From Bulleidia sp. zg-1006 (GTDB lineage Bacteria; Bacillota_I; Bacilli_A; Erysipelotrichales; Erysipelotrichaceae), in NCBI RefSeq assembly GCF_016812035.1, contig NZ_CP069178.1, forward strand, positions 1,054,001-1,118,000: a stretch of DNA of 64,000 nucleotides, in the 5' to 3' direction. The stretch's first letter is position 1, and each line of letters opens with the position of its first letter. Below, piece by piece: positions 25,864 through 35,488 of this stretch. The notes below the pieces were generated by a model that made no database searches, had not been told where the DNA came from, and saw nothing but the letters and a program-made list of their open reading frames with translations. The translations under genes and the position numbers were made by a program.

Positions 25864-26435
25864 TAAACTAAACCTGCCAAAGCCGAGAACGCAACTGCCA
25901 TAATAGCTGCACAAATCATGGCGATTGGATTGCCTTGGAATGCCTTTGGTACATCATTTTGTTGAAGACGGGTACGAATAGTTGAGAAAATCAGTAACAT
26001 CAACGCAAAGCCGGATGGAATCGCAATCGAATTGACCATGGTATGCACTAAATCATATGCTTGGCTAATGTTATTTTGCGCCACATATAAAACGGCACAG
26101 TTCGTTGTAATCAAAGGAAGATAGATACCTAAGCTCTTATACAAAGATGGTGCACTCTTCTTAATAAACAATTCCACAAATTGAACAAAGGCGGCGATTA
26201 ATAAGATAAAAGTAATCAATTCCATGTATTCAATATGAAGTGGAACTAATACATAATGATAAATCGTCCAAGAAATAATGGATGATCCAAAAATAACGAA
26301 GATAACCGCAACACCCATTCCTAAAGCCGATTCCATCTTAGTTGAAACACCCATAAAAGGACACATACCCAAGAATTTCGTTAGGATGATATTGTTGATA
26401 AATAAACCACTAATCAATAAAGTAAATAAGTCCAT
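25863..26435 (-). CDS. rnfA: Rnf complex subunit A
   Basis: A 190-residue integral membrane protein with six helices. It carries the family start ISGLFINNIILTKFLGMCPFMG, whose cysteine helps ligate the intramembrane [2Fe-2S] cluster shared with RnfE, and a second inverted copy around TTNCAVLYVA. With RnfE it forms the electron and ion pathway through the membrane. Three bases separate it from rnfE. Confidence 0.95.
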   Translation of the reverse strand: MDLFTLLISGLFINNIILTKFLGMCPFMGVSTKMESALGMGVAVIFVIFGSSIISWTIYHYVLVPLHIEYMELITFILLIAAFVQFVELFIKKSAPSLYKSLGIYLPLITTNCAVLYVAQNNISQAYDLVHTMVNSIAIPSGFALMLLIFSTIRTRLQQNDVPKAFQGNPIAMICAAIMAVAFSALAGLV

Positions 26436-26437
26436 AT

Positions 26438-27094
26438 TTATTTACCTCTCTTTTCTTGTAGAGTTAACTTATTTTTATAGTTGGCAACTAATGCCGCTAG
26501 ACAAGCAAAGGTGATAAATGCCCCAAACTGTTCCGTAAATAATGGAATCTCAAATCCGGTCGGAATCAATTGAAGATTAAAAATCAACCGGTCATTAAAT
26601 GGATTGCTTAACGATAAAGCACCCGTTCCAACAATTTGGCGAATGAAAGCCATACACAATAAAGCACCTGTATAAGCCAAGCCCATTTGGAAACCATCTT
26701 TAATAGAATCAACGACATTATTCTTACAAGCAAAGGCTTCGGCACGACCTAAAATAATACAGTTTACTGTAATTAAGTCTAAGAAAGCCCCTAAAGCTGT
26801 AAATAAAGTTGGTGTAAATGCGTGCATCAACATCGATAACACCGTTACTAAAGTCGCAATAATCGTGATGTAGACAGGAATATGAATATCATCGGGAGTA
26901 ATATTACGAACCAATGATACCAACATATTGGATAACACTAACACAAAGATAACACCAATACCCATACCAAGCGCATTATTCAAACTCGTGGAAATCGCTA
27001 ATACTGAACACAAGCCAAGATACATGCTAAATACAGGGTTATCGCTAATTAAACGACCGAAGAATCCTTGTTTTTTAACTTGTTTTTCACTCAT
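26438..27094 (-). CDS. rnfE: Rnf complex subunit E
   Basis: A 218-residue integral membrane protein homologous to RnfA but inverted in topology. It begins ISDNPVFSMYLGLCSVLAIS, with the cluster-ligand cysteine, and has a second motif around LITVNCIILGRAEAFA. GGAGGG precedes its ATG; that leader lies within the 351-bp repeat that also covers the end of rnfG. Confidence 0.95.
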   Translation of the reverse strand: MSEKQVKKQGFFGRLISDNPVFSMYLGLCSVLAISTSLNNALGMGIGVIFVLVLSNMLVSLVRNITPDDIHIPVYITIIATLVTVLSMLMHAFTPTLFTALGAFLDLITVNCIILGRAEAFACKNNVVDSIKDGFQMGLAYTGALLCMAFIRQIVGTGALSLSNPFNDRLIFNLQLIPTGFEIPLFTEQFGAFITFACLAALVANYKNKLTLQEKRGK

Positions 27095-27441
27095 AATCCC
27101 TCCTATTTACTTGCCTCTTGTAAAGCTTTATAAACCATTGCCTTTAACGCATTGGAGCTAAGGGTCGCTCCACTTGTGGCATCAATCGTTGAATCCATTG
27201 TCGCCGCTTCATATTTCTTTAGCTCTGTTGCTTCCGTTGCCTTATCGCCAACCCCTTCTGTATCCCCGAAGGAATCCACAACAACATTCTTTACTTTATT
27301 TCCTTCAAGCGTGATTGTTGCTTTTGAAACACCTTCAAAGCCTTTGGCTTCACAAGCATACACTCCTTTACTCTTCTTTGTACACTTCGCTTCATTACTA
27401 CTGAAATCACTATCCTTTAAAGCTTTGACTTTTGGCTTTTC
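27091..27441 (-). repeat. 351-bp direct repeat, copy 1 (3' end of rnfG)
   Basis: Matches 28002-28352 with only two substitutions that I can see. It covers the last third of rnfG (an FMN-binding domain), its stop codon, and the Shine-Dalgarno and first base of the next start codon. The copies are 911 bp apart in the same orientation. Confidence 0.95.
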
Positions 27442-28005
27442 AGCTTCCTTCGGCTTCGCATTTGGATCATAACGAATGCCCTTAGCTTCATTAAAGACTG
27501 CCTTGGCTGCGTTAAATCCATCACTAACACCTGCCGTCGTTACCGTTGCTCCGGAAATTAATTCCACTGAATCCTTAGAAGTTAATTTCTTCATCTTTTC
27601 AACATAGTCTGAATCAAAAGCCTTTGAACCCTTACCTTTGGTTTCATTTTCTTCAATAGCACTATACCCGGCAACCGTCCCATCGTTATTAAAGCCAACA
27701 ATAAAAGTAAAACCATCCGCATTATAGCCTTTTACTTTTAAAGTGAAGGCTAAACCTTTATCTTTTGCTTCATAAACACCTGTGATTAAACCCGTTTTAT
27801 CCTTAGCCAAATATTGCGAACTCACATCTGAAAACGTAGCACCTGACCAAATTTTTTCTAAAGTAGACTTAACCGACGCAATCGCATTTTCCGCAATCTT
27901 TGGTGCAGTTAGCGCATTGATAAGTGATAACACAAAGCCACATATAGCACACAAGGCTACTAATAGGACTGTCTTATAAACACTTGAAAACTCTTTTTTC
28001 TTCAT
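27103..28005 (-). CDS. rnfG: Rnf complex subunit G with a second C-terminal FMN-binding domain
   Basis: A 300-residue protein with one N-terminal membrane helix. Residues about 50-180 are the normal extracytoplasmic FMN-binding domain, with attachment site VELISGATVTT. Residues about 190-300 add a further FMN_bind domain with the site IDATSGATLSS, joined by a linker carrying two cysteines (KCTKK and YACEA). Normal RnfG is about 180-210 residues and has one flavin. Both threonines are expected ApbE targets. The added domain differs from the one on RnfD in two residues. Confidence 0.93.
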   Translation of the reverse strand: MKKKEFSSVYKTVLLVALCAICGFVLSLINALTAPKIAENAIASVKSTLEKIWSGATFSDVSSQYLAKDKTGLITGVYEAKDKGLAFTLKVKGYNADGFTFIVGFNNDGTVAGYSAIEENETKGKGSKAFDSDYVEKMKKLTSKDSVELISGATVTTAGVSDGFNAAKAVFNEAKGIRYDPNAKPKEAEKPKVKALKDSDFSSNEAKCTKKSKGVYACEAKGFEGVSKATITLEGNKVKNVVVDSFGDTEGVGDKATEATELKKYEAATMDSTIDATSGATLSSNALKAMVYKALQEASK

Positions 28006-28352
28006 AATCCCTCCTATTTACTTGCCTCTTGTAAAGCTTTATAAACCATTGCCTTTAACGCATTGGAGGTAAGGGTCGCTCCACTTGTGGCATCAATCGT
28101 TGAATCCATTGTCACCGCTTCATATTTCTTTAGCTCTGTTGCTTCCGTTGCCTTATCGCCAACCCCTTCTGTATCCCCGAAGGAATCCACAACAACATTC
28201 TTTACTTTATTTCCTTCAAGCGTGATTGTTGCTTTTGAAACACCTTCAAAGCCTTTGGCTTCACAAGCATACACTCCTTTACTCTTCTTTGTACACTTCG
28301 CTTCATTACTACTGAAATCACTATCCTTTAAAGCTTTGACTTTTGGCTTTTC
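28002..28352 (-). repeat. 351-bp direct repeat, copy 2 (3' end of rnfD)
   Basis: Second copy of the 27091-27441 repeat. The two differences visible change Ala to Val and Ser to Thr in the encoded domain. Like copy 1 it extends through the stop codon into the ribosome binding site of the next gene. Confidence 0.95.
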
Positions 28353-29444
28353 CGAAGTCTTTGCTTGCTCAGCTTTTACTTCCTTCGCTTGTAAATTAGC
28401 TCCCACTAAAACCGGAACCACCAAACAAACACAAAGCACAATCGCTGTATTACGCCAAATACGCTTGAAATCCTTTACTTGACTACCATCCACCATCTTA
28501 TCAATCGCAGGTGTTAACATATTCATCAATAAAATTGAGAACAAAGCACCATCTGGTAAATTGGCTTTCCAACGAATCAATAAAGTCAAAGCTGCAGCCC
28601 CAAAGGCGAACACATACTTACCGGCCGGACTAACTGGTGAAGTCACAGGATCTGTCAACATAAACACAGCCCCAAACACAACACCACCACCTAAGACATT
28701 TACAATCGCAAATTCAAGTGCATTGCCATGAAATAAACCGGTGATAAAACTCATCCCAAAAACCGCTGCTAAATAAGTACAAGTCAAACGCCAATCAATA
28801 GCTTTACGGTAAATCAAATAGGCACCAACCAACAAAATACATAGAGCAAAACTAGCACCGATTGTACTGTAATAATTTCCTAATAATAAACCGGTTAAGC
28901 CATTGAATTGATTTAGTACCGAATCCAATGCAGAACCACTAATGACCCAACCATGACTAGCCATGGTAGACATTGGTGTTGCCCCCGTTGTGAAATCCGT
29001 CGCTACACTTGCCCCAAAAGAATTCATGATAATGGCTTCCGCAAAAGCTGCGGGATTAAAAATATTTTGGCCAAAACCGCCAAAGATTAGCTTACCAAAT
29101 AAAACCGCAATAACAGTCGCAATAATCAATGCGTAACAGCTCACATTGATACGCGTGATTAAGGCAATAATCAAAGCTGTAATCCAAACATAAGAATGTT
29201 TCAAAGACAAGCAAACATCCTTCTTCATCACTTTGAAATAAACTGCTTCCGTTAAAAAGGCACTCACACAAGTAGTGATGGTCATGAAACCAATTCGTAA
29301 GCTATAATTCCAACCACTATTAAGACCATACCAAACCATCGCATAGATAAGAACAACAAATAAGCCAAGACTGACATCCATCATAATGCCATCAATTGAA
29401 CGCTTTGCTCGATAGTTAGGAGCTGAATGAAATGAGAACTTCAT
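28014..29444 (-). CDS. rnfD: Rnf complex subunit D fused to an extra FMN-binding domain
   Basis: A 476-residue protein. Residues about 1-345 are a normal RnfD with about ten membrane helices and its own covalent-FMN site TTGATPMST near residue 157. After the last helix and a short charged linker (EVKAEQAKTSEKP), residues about 368-476 are an FMN_bind domain with site IDATSGATLTS, almost identical to that on RnfG. Normal RnfD ends near 310-350 residues. The extra domain should lie outside the membrane and add a flavin relay. Confidence 0.93.
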   Translation of the reverse strand: MKFSFHSAPNYRAKRSIDGIMMDVSLGLFVVLIYAMVWYGLNSGWNYSLRIGFMTITTCVSAFLTEAVYFKVMKKDVCLSLKHSYVWITALIIALITRINVSCYALIIATVIAVLFGKLIFGGFGQNIFNPAAFAEAIIMNSFGASVATDFTTGATPMSTMASHGWVISGSALDSVLNQFNGLTGLLLGNYYSTIGASFALCILLVGAYLIYRKAIDWRLTCTYLAAVFGMSFITGLFHGNALEFAIVNVLGGGVVFGAVFMLTDPVTSPVSPAGKYVFAFGAAALTLLIRWKANLPDGALFSILLMNMLTPAIDKMVDGSQVKDFKRIWRNTAIVLCVCLVVPVLVGANLQAKEVKAEQAKTSEKPKVKALKDSDFSSNEAKCTKKSKGVYACEAKGFEGVSKATITLEGNKVKNVVVDSFGDTEGVGDKATEATELKKYEAVTMDSTIDATSGATLTSNALKAMVYKALQEASK

Positions 29445-29447
29445 AAT

Positions 29448-30767
29448 CTATTTACCTCCCTTAGCCGTTTGAGCAGCCTTCATCTTAGCTCCAACAAAAG
29501 TCTTCGCACGACGCATCTTTTCCGTTACATCAATCTTAGAAGGACAAACATAGGTGCATAATCCACATTCAATACAATCCATCGCTCTTAGCTTCACTAG
29601 GTGAGCATAATCCACTACTTTATGTTCATCAGCAATACGAACCGGTTCTAAACCCATTGGACAATGATCCACACAAGCACCACATCTCAAACAGTTAACA
29701 GCATCGACTTTGACATGTTTCATAACCGTTACACCATTGGTACTTTGTGAAATAGTCCATTGATCATTCGGTACAACACGACCCATCATCGGTCCACCAT
29801 TAATCAATAAAACATCTTCAATGCCATCTTTCACACCACCAGCCACTTTTAATAATTCACCTGAAGTTGTTCCCACCGGTGCATACATAGTTTGTGGATT
29901 TTTAACGGCATCCCCGGAAACCGTCACATACTTATGGGTAATAGGCATACCCGTTACTAAGGCTTTCCCTAAAGCAATGGCAGTATTCGCATTATTGATG
30001 ATTAAACCAATTTCACTTGGTAAACGATCATAATTCTTCTTTGTTAGTTGATAAGCTAATGTTCTTTCATAACCCATTGGATACACGTCCGGAACGGCCT
30101 TGATTTCAACATTTGTTCCGGCAAATGTCTCTTTCAGTTTAGCAATCATGGCTTTCTTATTTTCTTTAATTGCAAGTACCACCTTAGCCGCTTTAGATAA
30201 TTTACCAAGGGCTAAAACACCTAACTTTAAATCATCCATATTTTCTTCCATAGCTTTGTAGTCAGCTGTTAAGAAAGGTTCACATTCAACTGCATTAATC
30301 ACTAACATTTCAATGCCATCCACTTTAGTGTATTTCACATACGTTGGAAAGCCGGCACCACCAAGACCCAAAACTCCCGCATTTTTAACGAAGTCCAGTA
30401 ATTCCTCACGGCTTGCTTTCGTGTAATCAAGAGGCTGGAATGCTTGGGCAGATTCATTTTTATGGTTGTTCACAATATGCAAATGATTGTGCAGACGACC
30501 ATCCCCTGCTAACATTTTCTTTTCTTCTGTCACTGTACCAGACACCGGTGAGAATACCGGCAGGTAGAAATGATTATTTCTTTCCGCCAACTTTGTACCA
30601 ATTTTTACTTCCGATCCAATTTCAACACAAACAGTCATGTCTGATGGACCACTGGCGATCGGCACCCATACATCATTAGGGTCAATCGAGTGATTAACAT
30701 CTACAGATGTCGTTAAATCTTTATGGCCATCCAAATGTCTTTTCATAGGCCCTTTAAAAATCGACAT
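29448..30767 (-). CDS. rnfC: Rnf complex subunit C
   Basis: A 439-residue peripheral subunit on the cytoplasmic side. A barrel-sandwich N-terminus is followed by the NADH/FMN-binding region with LGLGGAGFPTYVK and NAVECEPFLTADY, an SLBB-like segment, and two [4Fe-4S] motifs, CLRCGACVDHCP and CIECGLCTYVCP, near 375-420. It exchanges electrons with NAD(H). First gene of rnfC-D-G-E-A-(Cys4 gene)-B. No strong Shine-Dalgarno is visible. The divergent apbE gene starts about 90 bp upstream. Confidence 0.95.
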   Translation of the reverse strand: MSIFKGPMKRHLDGHKDLTTSVDVNHSIDPNDVWVPIASGPSDMTVCVEIGSEVKIGTKLAERNNHFYLPVFSPVSGTVTEEKKMLAGDGRLHNHLHIVNNHKNESAQAFQPLDYTKASREELLDFVKNAGVLGLGGAGFPTYVKYTKVDGIEMLVINAVECEPFLTADYKAMEENMDDLKLGVLALGKLSKAAKVVLAIKENKKAMIAKLKETFAGTNVEIKAVPDVYPMGYERTLAYQLTKKNYDRLPSEIGLIINNANTAIALGKALVTGMPITHKYVTVSGDAVKNPQTMYAPVGTTSGELLKVAGGVKDGIEDVLLINGGPMMGRVVPNDQWTISQSTNGVTVMKHVKVDAVNCLRCGACVDHCPMGLEPVRIADEHKVVDYAHLVKLRAMDCIECGLCTYVCPSKIDVTEKMRRAKTFVGAKMKAAQTAKGGK

Positions 30768-30841
30768 AATATCTCAGTCCTTTCCCCGAATACGCATAAC
30801 ATTATACCACATTTCAACTTTTTGAATGTTGTCTTTCAAAA

Positions 30842-30847
30842 TATGAT
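30842..30847 (+). promoter_or_regulatory. -10 box immediately before apbE
   Basis: TATGAT lies 13 bases before the ATG at 30861, with TTGAAT upstream at 30822-30827 (spacing shorter than ideal). The transcript would have a leader of only a few bases, and no Shine-Dalgarno is seen. Confidence 0.35.
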
Positions 30848-30860
30848 ACACTGATTGCGT

Positions 30861-31982
30861 ATGAAAAAAATTTCTAAAAAAATGCTTATCGCCCTCTTAA
30901 GTGTCACCCTGTTCAGTGCTTGTTCCGAAACAAAAATCACAAGCTACAAAAATGTCAGCTATGACTCCGGTTTTGATACCTCGTATGCTTATCTTGAAAA
31001 TACCAAGAAAACGGAAGCAGAGGCTAAGAAAAATTTCATTGAAAGCAGCAAGCTTCTAAAACATTACAATGAACTCTTCGATATTTATCGTAGCTATAGT
31101 GGTATCCATAATCTAAAAACCATCAATGACCAAGCTGGTAAAAAACCGGTTCAAGTTGAACAAGAAATCATTGATTTATTAAAAGAAGCGAAGAAGATGT
31201 ACGACTTATCCAAGGGTGAATTTGATGTTACCATGGGGGCTACTTTAAAACTTTGGCATCAATACCGAGAAGAAGGAATGGCTCTTAATCAGAAAAAGAA
31301 AAGGGGCAATCTGCCAAGTAAAGCTGAATTAGAAGCAACGAAGTCCCATCGTGGTTGGGATAAAATCCAAATTGATGAAGAAAAGAAAACGGTCTTTATC
31401 ACGGATCCAAAAGTTAGTTTGGATGTTGGTGGTATTGCGAAGGGTTATGCGAGTGAACTGGTAGCGAAAGAATTGGAAAAGCGTGGTGTCCACTCCGGTT
31501 ATGTGAATGTTGGTAGAAACATTCGTACCATTGGTTCAAAACCAAATAACGAAGCTTGGTCCATTGGTATCACCGATCCGGAAGGTAAACTACCGGGTGG
31601 TTTATTAGCTTATAAGAAACAAGGTAATTTCTCCTTTGTGACATCGGGAGATTATGAACGTTATTACATAGCAAGCGATGGTAAAACTTATTCCCATATC
31701 ATCGATCCAAAAACCTTATTCCCGGCCAATAAATATCGTTCTGTAACCGTATTAACAGCTGACTCCGGTTTGGCTGATGCAATGAGTACAAGCTTATTTA
31801 CTCTAAGCATTGAAGATGGAAAGAAACTAATTGAAAAAATCAAACAAGAAAGCGGACAAGAAATAAATGCAGTTTGGGTTATGAACCCCGATAAAGTTCA
31901 AGATAAGAATTACACCATGGTAGACCAATACGCGATTTCTTATACCGATGGATTAAAAGACCAATTAACTTTCAACCAATAA
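30861..31982 (+). CDS. apbE: FMN:protein transferase, lipoprotein
   Basis: A 373-residue lipoprotein (lipobox FSAC). It transfers FMN from FAD to the threonine of (S/T)GA(T/S) motifs on extracytoplasmic proteins. The family signatures FDVTMGATLKLW, SLDVGGIAKGYA, SGYVNVGRNIR and the metal-site segment GLADAMSTSLF are present. Targets in this window include RnfG (two sites), RnfD (two sites) and three flavoreductases. It is divergent from the Rnf operon. A TTG six bases further upstream is an alternative start. Confidence 0.95.
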   Translation: MKKISKKMLIALLSVTLFSACSETKITSYKNVSYDSGFDTSYAYLENTKKTEAEAKKNFIESSKLLKHYNELFDIYRSYSGIHNLKTINDQAGKKPVQVEQEIIDLLKEAKKMYDLSKGEFDVTMGATLKLWHQYREEGMALNQKKKRGNLPSKAELEATKSHRGWDKIQIDEEKKTVFITDPKVSLDVGGIAKGYASELVAKELEKRGVHSGYVNVGRNIRTIGSKPNNEAWSIGITDPEGKLPGGLLAYKKQGNFSFVTSGDYERYYIASDGKTYSHIIDPKTLFPANKYRSVTVLTADSGLADAMSTSLFTLSIEDGKKLIEKIKQESGQEINAVWVMNPDKVQDKNYTMVDQYAISYTDGLKDQLTFNQ

Positions 31983-32029
31983 AAAAGATGCTCTCGTAGA
32001 GAACCGTTCCCTACTCAAGCATCTTTTTT
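31981..32029. terminator. Bidirectional terminator between apbE and the next reductase
   Basis: AAAAAAGATGCT and AGCATCTTTTTT flank a 24-base loop. A and T runs on both sides allow termination in both directions. Confidence 0.75.
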
Positions 32030-32033
32030 CTTC

Positions 32034-34013
32034 TTACTTATGATCAGCCACTAAGGTATCCGATACAAGCTTACCAAAGACAACTGTATCCACAACAGCG
32101 TTACCGCCTAAGCGGTTTCCACCATGAATACCGCCGGTTACTTCACCGGCCGCGTATAAATTCGCAATCGGCTTCTTCGCTTCATTCAATACACGACCCT
32201 TTGTATCAATTGTGATACCACCCATTGTATGATGGATACAAGCTTGCCTGGAAGTCGCAACCCATGGTCCCTTAGTTAGTTTTGTTGTATAAAGTGTTCG
32301 ACCAAACTCATCTTTTCCAGAATCCACAGAAGCGTTGAATTGATCCACACTAGCCTTTAAGGCAGCCGGATCCATCTTTAACTTCTTAGCCAATTCTTCT
32401 AAAGTATCCGCGGATACAACATAACCATTTTCTTCCAGATACTTGAAAGTAAAGCCATCGGCTGAACGCCAATTTGGATCTTTAATATCTTTATAACCGG
32501 GTCCATCTGCTGATTCCACAATATAGAACATAGCATCTTTTTGTTTCAAAACATTCAAACAAATTTCATCACGACGACCATCTTCACGAACAAATCTCTT
32601 ACCTTCTTTATTCACGAAAAGAATTTGGTCTGTTCCCGAAGCTGCACGAGCCGGATATTTCGTTAATTGTCCATCTTTTGTATTTCCTAAGTACAAGAGT
32701 TGGATTTGTTCCATATCGGTCAAAGAAGCACCGGCCTCTTTCGCCATCACAATACCATCACCCTGAGAAGAAGAGAAACGATTGGTTGATGCTGTCTTGC
32801 TTAAATCTTGCCATTTACCGGACTTGTTATATTCCTGAACCATCTTCGCATTCGCCGCAAAACCGCCTGTTGCTAAAACAACACCGTCTTTCGCTTCGAC
32901 TTTGAATTCCTTCTTTGTATGATTATCCACAACCACAGCCCCAACAGCCTTACCATCTTTCATAATTAACTTAGAGGCTTTCGCTTCATTGATGAAGCTA
33001 ATCTTATCTTTTAAGCTATCCAATTGTTTTGCATAAACAGACATAAAGCCTGTTCCCATAGGCATCGTTGAAGTGTGCGTTCTTTGCCATAAAGAACCTG
33101 CACCTTGACTAATACTATCCTTGAACGTCATACCCATTTTTTGAATCCAAGCCATACCACCATACGATTGGTAACATAATACTTTCACCAATTCAAGATT
33201 AGCGACTTTATCACCATTAATCCAAGTTTGTAAAGCATACCATTCTTTCGTATCAAACAAGCCTTTTTGCCCACTTGATTTATAGGTATTCCATTGCTTT
33301 TGAACCTCTGCTTGTAATGCCTTATGGGCTTCATTCACCGGTTTTTCACTAAGTGCTTTTTCAATCGTTGTTTTAACTGTTGCACTCATCTTTACCTTGG
33401 ATTGCATAGCTGGATCGGGAGCATTATAAATTGCTCCACAGACTAATGTATCGCCACCAATAGCCCCTGCTTTTTCGATAATAACAACTTTTTTACCTTT
33501 TTGAGCGGCACCGATGGCCGCCGCCAAACCGGCACCACCGCCACCTAATACAGCCACATCAGCGGAAACATCCTTACGAGCTTCATAATTTACTGTCTTC
33601 TTGAAAGAATCCGGGTTTCCGCCGGCATCTTTGATTGCCTTTTCAACCCCACGAACAATCGCCGCTGAAGTAATCGTTGCCCCTGTCACATTATCCACTT
33701 TTAAGCTTTGATTTTTTACAATCTCTTGGGGAATCAATTCCACTGGGGCAACACCGCCTGCTCGCATCACTTGACCTTTACTATCTTTCAATTCACCACC
33801 AATACCAGGTGTTTCCGAGTGCTTTGTTACTTTAACACTCTTAATCCTTGTTTCATCTACTTCTACCGAGACTTCAACCTTATCATTCATACCCATTTCA
33901 CTAACGGTATACGTGCCGGCTTTCATCTTTGAAGAAGTAGTGCTACCCTTTGAACAACCAAACATGGACGTCGCAAGTAGTACAGATAATAAAGTCTTGC
34001 TCACTTTCTTCAT
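32034..34013 (-). CDS. Lipoprotein fumarate-reductase-type flavoprotein (FMN plus FAD)
   Basis: A 659-residue surface lipoprotein with signal and MFGCSK lipobox region. An FMN_bind domain (about 30-125) has the site VDNVTGATITS and an unusual 20-residue insert after ETPGIGG. The FAD domain (VAVLGGGGAGLAAAIG) follows. The catalytic set of soluble fumarate reductases appears kept: ACIHHTMGGI, HGGNRLGGNAVVDT and the arginine-rich REDGRRDE segment. It may reduce fumarate or a related enoate outside the cell. Monocistronic. Confidence 0.88.
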   Translation of the reverse strand: MKKVSKTLLSVLLATSMFGCSKGSTTSSKMKAGTYTVSEMGMNDKVEVSVEVDETRIKSVKVTKHSETPGIGGELKDSKGQVMRAGGVAPVELIPQEIVKNQSLKVDNVTGATITSAAIVRGVEKAIKDAGGNPDSFKKTVNYEARKDVSADVAVLGGGGAGLAAAIGAAQKGKKVVIIEKAGAIGGDTLVCGAIYNAPDPAMQSKVKMSATVKTTIEKALSEKPVNEAHKALQAEVQKQWNTYKSSGQKGLFDTKEWYALQTWINGDKVANLELVKVLCYQSYGGMAWIQKMGMTFKDSISQGAGSLWQRTHTSTMPMGTGFMSVYAKQLDSLKDKISFINEAKASKLIMKDGKAVGAVVVDNHTKKEFKVEAKDGVVLATGGFAANAKMVQEYNKSGKWQDLSKTASTNRFSSSQGDGIVMAKEAGASLTDMEQIQLLYLGNTKDGQLTKYPARAASGTDQILFVNKEGKRFVREDGRRDEICLNVLKQKDAMFYIVESADGPGYKDIKDPNWRSADGFTFKYLEENGYVVSADTLEELAKKLKMDPAALKASVDQFNASVDSGKDEFGRTLYTTKLTKGPWVATSRQACIHHTMGGITIDTKGRVLNEAKKPIANLYAAGEVTGGIHGGNRLGGNAVVDTVVFGKLVSDTLVADHK

Positions 34014-34092
34014 ATCTTGAAACCTCCCATTACTTTCATATTAGTTCATTCTTTCACGAAATGTAACCCCTTTTGTATGAAAAACCAAAAAA

Positions 34093-34112
34093 AGGAAGAT
34101 AAACTTCCTTCT
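34093..34112 (-). terminator. Terminator of the MATE gene
   Basis: AAGGAAG-TTTAT-CTTCCTT followed by seven T on the minus strand, touching the stop codon. Confidence 0.8.
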
Positions 34113-35467
34113 TAGCCATAAAAATCTTTTGGAAAGCGGTGAATGGAGCGAAGAATAAATGGAATAGCTAATAAACCACTTACAATTTCCGAAATAGCTT
34201 GTGCCGTTTCTAAGCCCCTTAAACCAAGCAAATTGGACAATAAAAGAATCATGGGAATTAAAATGCCGCCACTACGTAGTATCGAAAGAATGGTTGCAAT
34301 CCCACTTTCACCAATTGCCTGAAACAGCATTGAACCATAAGAGGCTATCGGCATAAACACAAAACTCACACAAAGAAAGCGCAAAGCCACTTTCCCAATC
34401 GCCATTACTTCCGCATCATCACGGAATAATCGTACTAATACATCCGCACTAAAGAAAGTAGCCAATGCCAGAACCAGCATCAAAGAAGAAGCGGTCATTA
34501 AAGCAAACTTCATTCCCTCTTTTACCCTTGAATAATATTTTGCACCATAGTTAAAAGCCGCTACCGGCTGTAGGCCTTGACCAATACCAATCGCAATGCA
34601 GAACATGAAGTTCACCACTCTTGTCGCAATTGAAATCGCCGCTACCGCCGCATCTCCATACAGTGAGGCTGAGCTATTTAAAATCATGGTTGAAATTGAG
34701 TTTAATCCCTGCCTTGCTAAAGAAGGTAGACCACAAGTCACAATATTTTTAATATATTCATATTTTCCTTTAAAATAACGAATGTTTAATTTTGATTGGG
34801 TTTTGCCTTGGGCAAAGGGAAGAATCAATATAAACAAAGAAATATATTGTGAAATTGTTGTACTTAATCCGGCTCCCGCAATTCCCCTATTCATAATCCG
34901 AACGAAAAGATAATCACCGAAGATATTTAAAACAGCACCTGCGGTTAAGCCAAGCATCGCAAAAAAAGCCATTCCTTCATAGCGAAGAATATTATTGCAG
35001 ACACAAGAAGCAGTAAAAGCCGGCGCCGCAATCAAGATGTACCAACCATAAATTCGGGCATAAGGAAGAATGGTATCCGTAGAACCCATTAGTCGCAACA
35101 TTGAATCTAAAAACAATACTCCCAAAACAGCACTTAAAACACCAACAAAAATAGAAAGCCAAAAGGAAGTCGCCCCATATTCACGAGCTCCTTCCTTATT
35201 TTCACTTCCTAATAAGCGGGAAATATTTGAACCGGCACCGTGGCCAAACATAAAACCGAAGGCCTGTAGAATAGCCATAATAGCTACGACAACACCTGTT
35301 GCGGCTGTGGCTGAAGTACCAATCGTACCAACAAAGTAAGTGTCTGCCATATTATAAATATTCGTTACCAACATGGAAATAATCGTCGGTATCGCCAGTG
35401 ATACAATTAAGCGGTTCACCGGTGTTTGGGTCATGCGGATATATTGACTATTATGTTTTTCACTCAT
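34112..35467 (-). CDS. MATE family efflux transporter
   Basis: A 451-residue membrane protein with about 12 helices in two related halves. The family pattern is clear in the first helix (RLIVSLAIPTIISMLVTNIYNMADTYFVG region) and in GIGQGLQPVAAFNYGAK near the middle. It exports drugs or metabolites in exchange for Na+ or H+. Substrate unknown. No adjacent regulator. Confidence 0.92.
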   Translation of the reverse strand: MSEKHNSQYIRMTQTPVNRLIVSLAIPTIISMLVTNIYNMADTYFVGTIGTSATAATGVVVAIMAILQAFGFMFGHGAGSNISRLLGSENKEGAREYGATSFWLSIFVGVLSAVLGVLFLDSMLRLMGSTDTILPYARIYGWYILIAAPAFTASCVCNNILRYEGMAFFAMLGLTAGAVLNIFGDYLFVRIMNRGIAGAGLSTTISQYISLFILILPFAQGKTQSKLNIRYFKGKYEYIKNIVTCGLPSLARQGLNSISTMILNSSASLYGDAAVAAISIATRVVNFMFCIAIGIGQGLQPVAAFNYGAKYYSRVKEGMKFALMTASSLMLVLALATFFSADVLVRLFRDDAEVMAIGKVALRFLCVSFVFMPIASYGSMLFQAIGESGIATILSILRSGGILIPMILLLSNLLGLRGLETAQAISEIVSGLLAIPFILRSIHRFPKDFYG

Positions 35468-35488
35468 CTATATACCCCACTTTCTACC

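Noticed and set aside
28063-28482. Plus-strand 139-codon frame duplicated at 27152
   Set aside because: Antisense shadow of the duplicated FMN-binding domain; duplication explains its presence twice.
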